Shown here: positions 60,422 through 64,000 of the stretch, in pieces | Layout: each line of letters starts with the position of its first letter | How positions within the stretch are numbered: position 1 is the stretch's first letter | Source of the DNA: Vicingus serpentipes | Lineage (GTDB): Bacteria > Bacteroidota > Bacteroidia > Flavobacteriales_E > Vicingaceae | Reading direction: 5' to 3' | NCBI GenBank assembly: GCA_024103385.1 | Contig: JAGFIT010000025.1 | Location: 1 to 64,000 of the forward strand | Length of the DNA: 64,000 nucleotides | Translations under genes and position numbers: made by a program | Notes under the pieces: model-generated | Told to the model about the DNA's origin: nothing | Databases searched by the model: none | Seen by the model: the letters and a program-made list of their open reading frames with translations, nothing else

Positions 60422-61546
60422 TCAATAGTTAATTAATTGCTCTTCCATGTTTTCAGGAAGAGCTCGGTCTTCGTACTCTTGTGTTCGAAGTTGAGGCTCA
60501 AAACCAGCTTCTTGAATGGCTTCTTGAATACCTTTTGCTGTAAATCGATGAGGAGCCCCAGCTGCAGAAACTACATTCTCTTCAATCATTATCGAACCAA
60601 AATCATTCGCTCCAGCATGTAAGCATATTTGAGCCGTTTTTTTACCCACCGTTAACCATGACGCTTGAATGTTTTCAATATTAGGCAACATTATTCTACT
60701 CAAAGCAATCATTCTAATGTATTCATCATCTGTCACATTATTAGATACTCCTTTTACTTTTTTCAGTAAGGTTCCATCATCCATAAACGGCCAAGGAATA
60801 AACGCTAAAAATCCTTTTGAATTCTCTGGCTTTTCACTCTGAACTTCTCTTAATAGTGCCAAATGCTCAAAACGCTCTGCAATGGTTTCAATATGTCCAA
60901 ACATCATTGTCGCAGAGGTAGTAATGTTTAATTGATGTGCAGCTCTCATCACATCCAGCCATTCTCTTCCTGTACATTTTCCTTTAGAAATTAACCTTCG
61001 AACTCTATCATTCAAAATTTCTGCTCCAGCTCCTGGTAAAGAATCCAATCCTGCAGTGTTCAATTCTTGAAGTACTTCCGTATGTGTTAATCCTTCTAGT
61101 TTACTAATGTGAGCTATTTCTGGTGGGCCTAAAGAGTGTAATTTAATATCAGGAAACATTTCTTTAATCCCCTTAAAAGTATCTTTATAAAATTGTAACC
61201 CTAACTCTGGATGATGTCCTCCTTGGAGCAAAAGTTGGTTCCCTCCATATTTAATCGTTTCTTCTATCTTCTCTTTATACTCTTCCATTGAAGTAACATA
61301 AGCCTCCTCATGACCTGGAACTCTGTAAAAATTACAAAACTTACAATTAGCTATGCAAACATTGGTCGTATTTAAGTTCCTATCAATAATCCATGTTACC
61401 TTATTATGTTTTTTATGCTGTTTCTTCAACTCATTTCCCACCAGCATCAACTCAGCAATAGACGCATTATGAAACAAAAACTCACCTTCCTCCGCAGATA
61501 AAAATGTTTGGTTTAGTGCTTTTTCTAATAATGTTCCTACTTGCAT
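60422..61546 (-). CDS. mqnC: Cyclic dehypoxanthinyl futalosine synthase
   Basis: 374 residues. Radical SAM cluster motif CIANCKFCNFYR (CxxxCxxC, about residues 62-69) after WIIDRNLNTTNVC. MqnC-type phrases are QLLLQGGHHPELGLQFY, LHSLGPPEIAHIS, LDSLPGAGAEILNDRVR and TTSATMMFGHIET. It cyclises dehypoxanthine futalosine in the futalosine route to menaquinone. The related MqnE/CofG proteins differ at the SLPGAGAEIL region. Single gene between a terminator and pepA; other mqn genes are not in the window. Confidence 0.93.
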   Translation of the reverse strand: MQVGTLLEKALNQTFLSAEEGEFLFHNASIAELMLVGNELKKQHKKHNKVTWIIDRNLNTTNVCIANCKFCNFYRVPGHEEAYVTSMEEYKEKIEETIKYGGNQLLLQGGHHPELGLQFYKDTFKGIKEMFPDIKLHSLGPPEIAHISKLEGLTHTEVLQELNTAGLDSLPGAGAEILNDRVRRLISKGKCTGREWLDVMRAAHQLNITTSATMMFGHIETIAERFEHLALLREVQSEKPENSKGFLAFIPWPFMDDGTLLKKVKGVSNNVTDDEYIRMIALSRIMLPNIENIQASWLTVGKKTAQICLHAGANDFGSIMIEENVVSAAGAPHRFTAKGIQEAIQEAGFEPQLRTQEYEDRALPENMEEQLINY

Positions 61547-61611
61547 AGTGTTACTATTATTTCCCTTTATTATGCTTAAATTCGCTTTTTCAAAAATACA
61601 ACTATTTAGCC

Positions 61612-63024
61612 ATGGAAATAAAAAAAGCGAGCAAAATTGGTGTCAATGATAATGTGGCATATCTCATCTCTTCTGAAAAAGATATCTCTGTTGCTTCTCT
61701 CTCTAAAGAAGAGATTAATTACGTAAAAAAAGAGTTAAAAGCGGAAAACAAACAAATTGAAATTAATCGATTGTCTAGCGTTATTTATATTGTGCTGTTG
61801 GATAAAGACAATGATTATAAAGCTGCTGAAAAGGCTAGAATAGCTGCAAGTAACTTAGTTACATCATTAAATAGTTCAAAAATCACTTCTATTACTATTA
61901 CTACTAAACCCTCTATATTTTCATCCTTTATAGAAGGACTGTTATTATCTAACTATCAATTTTTAAAATACTTTTCAGAGAAAAAGGCAAACACTCTTAA
62001 AACTGTTAAAATTGTTGGTCCTATGAGTAATTCTGAATTAGAAGAAATTCAAACTATTGCTGCAGGGACAAATTACGCAAAAGATTTAGTCAACGAACCA
62101 CAATCATACTTAACTGCTACTCAAATAGCGAAAGAAATTAAAAAACTAGGGAAGGAAGCTGGTTTTAGAGTAGAGGTATTTAGTAAACCGAAAATTAAAG
62201 CCTTAAAAATGGGCGGCTTATTAGCCGTGAATCAAGGAAGTATAGAGCCTCCTACTTTTTCCATTTTGGAGTGGAAACCCAAAAATGCTAAAAACAAAAA
62301 ACCTATTATTCTGGTAGGAAAAGGCGTTGTTTATGATACTGGAGGATTAAGTTTAAAGCCTACTGCCAACTCTATGGATTTTATGAAGTGCGACATGGGG
62401 GGCGCTGCTTCTGTAATTGGTGGTTTATATGCCATTGCTAAAAATAAATTGCCTTTTCATGTTATTGGCTTAGTGCCTGCAACAGATAATCGCCCTAGCG
62501 GTAATGCTTATGCTCCTGGAGATGTAATTACCATGCACAACAAAAAAAGCGTAGAAGTTTTAAATACAGACGCTGAAGGGCGTTTAATTTTAGCAGATGC
62601 TTTAAGTTATGCTCAAAAGTACAAACCAGAAGTGGTATTGGATGTTGCCACATTAACTGGAGCAGCAGCAGCAGCTATTGGTCATTATGGAATTGTAGCA
62701 ATGGGAAATGTTGATGAAAAAACCATGAACAAATTAAAAGCAAGCGGAAACAATGTCTACGAACGAATTGTTGAATTTCCTTTTTGGGACGAATACAACG
62801 AACAATTAAAATCAAGTATTGCAGATATCACCAACTTGGGTAATGGAGCTGGAGGAGCAATTACAGCCGGGAAGTTTTTAGAAAATTTTACTGATTATCC
62901 CTACATTCATTTAGATATTGCAGGACCTGCTTTTCTTAAAAAACCTGTTAATTATGTTTCTCAAGGAGGAACAGGGGTGGGCGTTCGCTTATTTTATGAT
63001 TTTATTAAGAACTATGCTAGTTGA
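61612..63024 (+). CDS. pepA: Leucyl aminopeptidase (M17)
   Basis: 470 residues, slightly shorter than E. coli PepA at the N-terminus. Catalytic domain motifs are LVGKGVVYDTGGLSLKP (metal-binding Lys and Asp, about residues 237-253), MKCDMGGAASVIGG and the family signature NTDAEGRLILADAL (about 319-332) with metal-binding Asp and Glu and the catalytic Arg. It removes N-terminal residues from peptides in the cytoplasm using two metal ions. Followed by the four-helix-bundle gene in the same direction. Confidence 0.95.
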   Translation: MEIKKASKIGVNDNVAYLISSEKDISVASLSKEEINYVKKELKAENKQIEINRLSSVIYIVLLDKDNDYKAAEKARIAASNLVTSLNSSKITSITITTKPSIFSSFIEGLLLSNYQFLKYFSEKKANTLKTVKIVGPMSNSELEEIQTIAAGTNYAKDLVNEPQSYLTATQIAKEIKKLGKEAGFRVEVFSKPKIKALKMGGLLAVNQGSIEPPTFSILEWKPKNAKNKKPIILVGKGVVYDTGGLSLKPTANSMDFMKCDMGGAASVIGGLYAIAKNKLPFHVIGLVPATDNRPSGNAYAPGDVITMHNKKSVEVLNTDAEGRLILADALSYAQKYKPEVVLDVATLTGAAAAAIGHYGIVAMGNVDEKTMNKLKASGNNVYERIVEFPFWDEYNEQLKSSIADITNLGNGAGGAITAGKFLENFTDYPYIHLDIAGPAFLKKPVNYVSQGGTGVGVRLFYDFIKNYAS

Positions 63025-63033
63025 TATGTTTAA

Positions 63034-63059
63034 GAGTTTATTAGGTTAAAAGTTTAAAA
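63034..63059 (+). repeat. Left arm of inverted repeat around four-helix-bundle gene
   Basis: GAGTTTAT (63034-63041), eight extra bases, then AAGTTTAAAA (63050-63059). The same two blocks, joined, form the right arm at 63446-63463 in inverse orientation. The arm ends 4 bp before the gene's ATG. Confidence 0.55.
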
Positions 63060-63063
63060 ACAG

Positions 63064-63435
63064 ATGAAAATTTATTCTTTCGAAAAACTAAAGGTTTGGC
63101 AACAAGCTCGAATGTTATCCAAAAGCATTTATCTAATTACCAAATCTTTTCCTGATGAGGAAAAATATGGGTTAACAAGTCAATTAAAAAGGGCATCCAT
63201 TTCCGTTTGCTCTAATTTAGCCGATGGAAGTTCAAGACATTCTTTTAAAGATAAAGCTAGATTTACTGAAATCGCTTACAGCAGTTTGACGGAAATTCTA
63301 AATCAATTAATTATTTCTTCTGATTTAGGTTTTTTGACAACTCAAGAATATGAAAAACTAAGATTACAAATCGAAGAAATTAGTAACATGCTTAATGGTT
63401 TAAGAAAAAGTCAACTTAATAGTATTAACAACTAA
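63064..63435 (+). CDS. Four-helix-bundle (S23/IVS-type) protein
   Basis: 123 residues. Family phrases are FEKLKVWQQARMLSKSIYLIT, FPDEEKYGLTSQLKRASISVCSNLADGSS (about 30-58), FTEIAYSSLTEILNQLIISSDLG and the helical C-terminus. This family occurs as ORFs in 23S rRNA intervening sequences, as the Avd accessory protein of diversity-generating retroelements, and as stand-alone genes. No rRNA or reverse transcriptase is near. The gene interrupts pepA and pdxA and is bracketed by an 18-bp inverted repeat, which suggests it came in as a small mobile unit. Confidence 0.9.
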   Translation: MKIYSFEKLKVWQQARMLSKSIYLITKSFPDEEKYGLTSQLKRASISVCSNLADGSSRHSFKDKARFTEIAYSSLTEILNQLIISSDLGFLTTQEYEKLRLQIEEISNMLNGLRKSQLNSINN

Positions 63436-63445
63436 CCATATAGCC

Positions 63446-63463
63446 TTTTAAACTTATAAACTC
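63446..63463 (-). repeat. Right arm of inverted repeat around four-helix-bundle gene
   Basis: Reads GAGTTTATAAGTTTAAAA on the minus strand, matching both blocks of the left arm. Ends 3 bp before the pdxA ATG. Confidence 0.55.
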
Positions 63464-63466
63464 AAA

Positions 63467-64000
63467 ATGAAAAAAATTAAAATAGGAATATCCATAGGAG
63501 ATATTAACGGTATTGGAATGGAGGTAATTATTAAAACCTTTATGGACAATCGTATGTTGGATTTCTGCACTCCTATTGTTTATGGATCCTCTAAACTAGC
63601 TGCTAAACACAGAAAAGCATTAGAAATTAATGATTTTAGCTTTCATAAAATAAAATCCATTGATGAGGCTAACCCTAAAAAAGCCAATCTAATAGAGTGT
63701 TGGCAAGAAGATGTAGAAGTTGCTTTTGGAGAAGCGAATACCGATGGAGGAAAGTACGCATTGATTTCATTAGAGCATGCTTCAAAAGATTTATTTGAAA
63801 ATAAGATTGATGCACTAGTAACTGCTCCTATTAACAAAGACAACATCCAAAGTGAAACTTTTAACTTTCCTGGTCATACTGAATACTTAAGCGACAAGTT
63901 TGAAGGAAGCTCACTCATGTTAATGGTAAGTGATAACTTAAAAATTGGAGTAGTTACCAATCATATCCCTCTATCTGAAGTTGCAAAAACGTTAACTGCT
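63467..64000 (+). CDS. pdxA: 4-hydroxythreonine-4-phosphate dehydrogenase (3' end outside window)
   Basis: 178 codons from ATG 63467 to the window edge, about half the usual length of 330-350. Opens KIGISIGDINGIGMEVIIKT, the PdxA N-terminal motif. Then GGKYALISLEHA, DALVTAPINKDNI and FPGHTEYLSDKF, in which the His of GHTE is a metal ligand, followed by VVTNHIPLSEV. It oxidises 4-phosphohydroxy-threonine in the DXP-dependent route to pyridoxal phosphate, acting with PdxJ. The left arm of the gene is only 31 bp from the four-helix-bundle stop. Confidence 0.95.
   Translation, partial: MKKIKIGISIGDINGIGMEVIIKTFMDNRMLDFCTPIVYGSSKLAAKHRKALEINDFSFHKIKSIDEANPKKANLIECWQEDVEVAFGEANTDGGKYALISLEHASKDLFENKIDALVTAPINKDNIQSETFNFPGHTEYLSDKFEGSSLMLMVSDNLKIGVVTNHIPLSEVAKTLTA

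Noticed and set aside
63064-63435. Diversity-generating retroelement (Avd-like protein)
   Set aside because: No reverse transcriptase, template repeat or variable repeat is seen in the sequence available on either side.
61612-64000. rRNA intervening sequence around the four-helix-bundle gene
   Set aside because: The flanks are the protein genes pepA and pdxA, with no rRNA sequence.

Overview
The window looks like chromosomal DNA of a low-GC member of the Bacteroidota, most likely a Flavobacteriales-type marine bacterium. Signs seen in the sequence are type IX secretion (T9SS) type B C-terminal sorting domains on two large exported proteins, a PorP/SprF protein, a GldM protein, two SusC-like TonB-dependent receptors, a DUF2723 membrane protein, MqnC of the futalosine menaquinone route, almost no Shine-Dalgarno sequences, and a textbook Bacteroidota promoter (TTTG, 19 bases, TACATTTG) in front of the only tRNA gene. 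The family placement is inference; no rRNA is present to test it.

Layout. 1-11197 (minus strand): an adhesin-type operon with a 1943-residue T9SS type B protein carrying eight near-identical 81-residue repeats, a PorP/SprF outer-membrane partner, a 426-residue T9SS type B protein, and a beta-helix protein that runs off the left edge. The last two share a duplicated 735-bp module. 11348-14449: two tandem paralogous helical-repeat cytoplasmic proteins. 14450-15172: mostly non-coding, with a 48-residue membrane peptide and a terminator. 15173-21447: a small secreted protein, then a complete RND efflux operon (adaptor, pump, outer-membrane channel). 21601-22908: an NhaD-type sodium/proton antiporter. 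22948-31809: an iron/heme uptake locus with two TonB-dependent receptors, each preceded by a copy of the same small unknown protein and a hairpin, around a heme-type ABC importer (binding protein, permease, ATPase). 31977-32047: tRNA-Gln. 32172-37054: DUF2723 membrane protein, FkbM methyltransferase and Gfo/Idh/MocA oxidoreductase in one operon, convergent with a radical SAM protein; together they suggest surface glycan work.

38319-41691: an EamA transporter, two tandem paralogous lipoproteins and an Lrp/AsnC - MmcQ - DUF502 operon. 41700-43625: an accessory, cassette-like stretch of small unknown genes separated by palindromic repeats. 43636-52960 (minus): a long same-strand series of cyclophilin, PheS, a propeller-type sensor kinase, its NarL-type response regulator, a headless LuxR-type HTH protein, a 597-residue exported protein and a PD40/OmpA protein. 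The two HTH genes are each preceded by a copy of the same palindromic site. 53043-59754: a lipoprotein, a small cytosolic protein, CvpA, an isolated GldM, ProC, MscS and a ClC channel with CBS domains. 59831-64000: a c-type cytochrome lipoprotein, MqnC, leucyl aminopeptidase, a four-helix-bundle protein bracketed by inverted repeats, and the start of PdxA.

The strongest candidates for undescribed biology are the twin small-protein/hairpin/TonB-receptor modules, the repeated palindrome in front of the response regulator and its headless relative, and the cassette-like region. None of these could be tested by search here.
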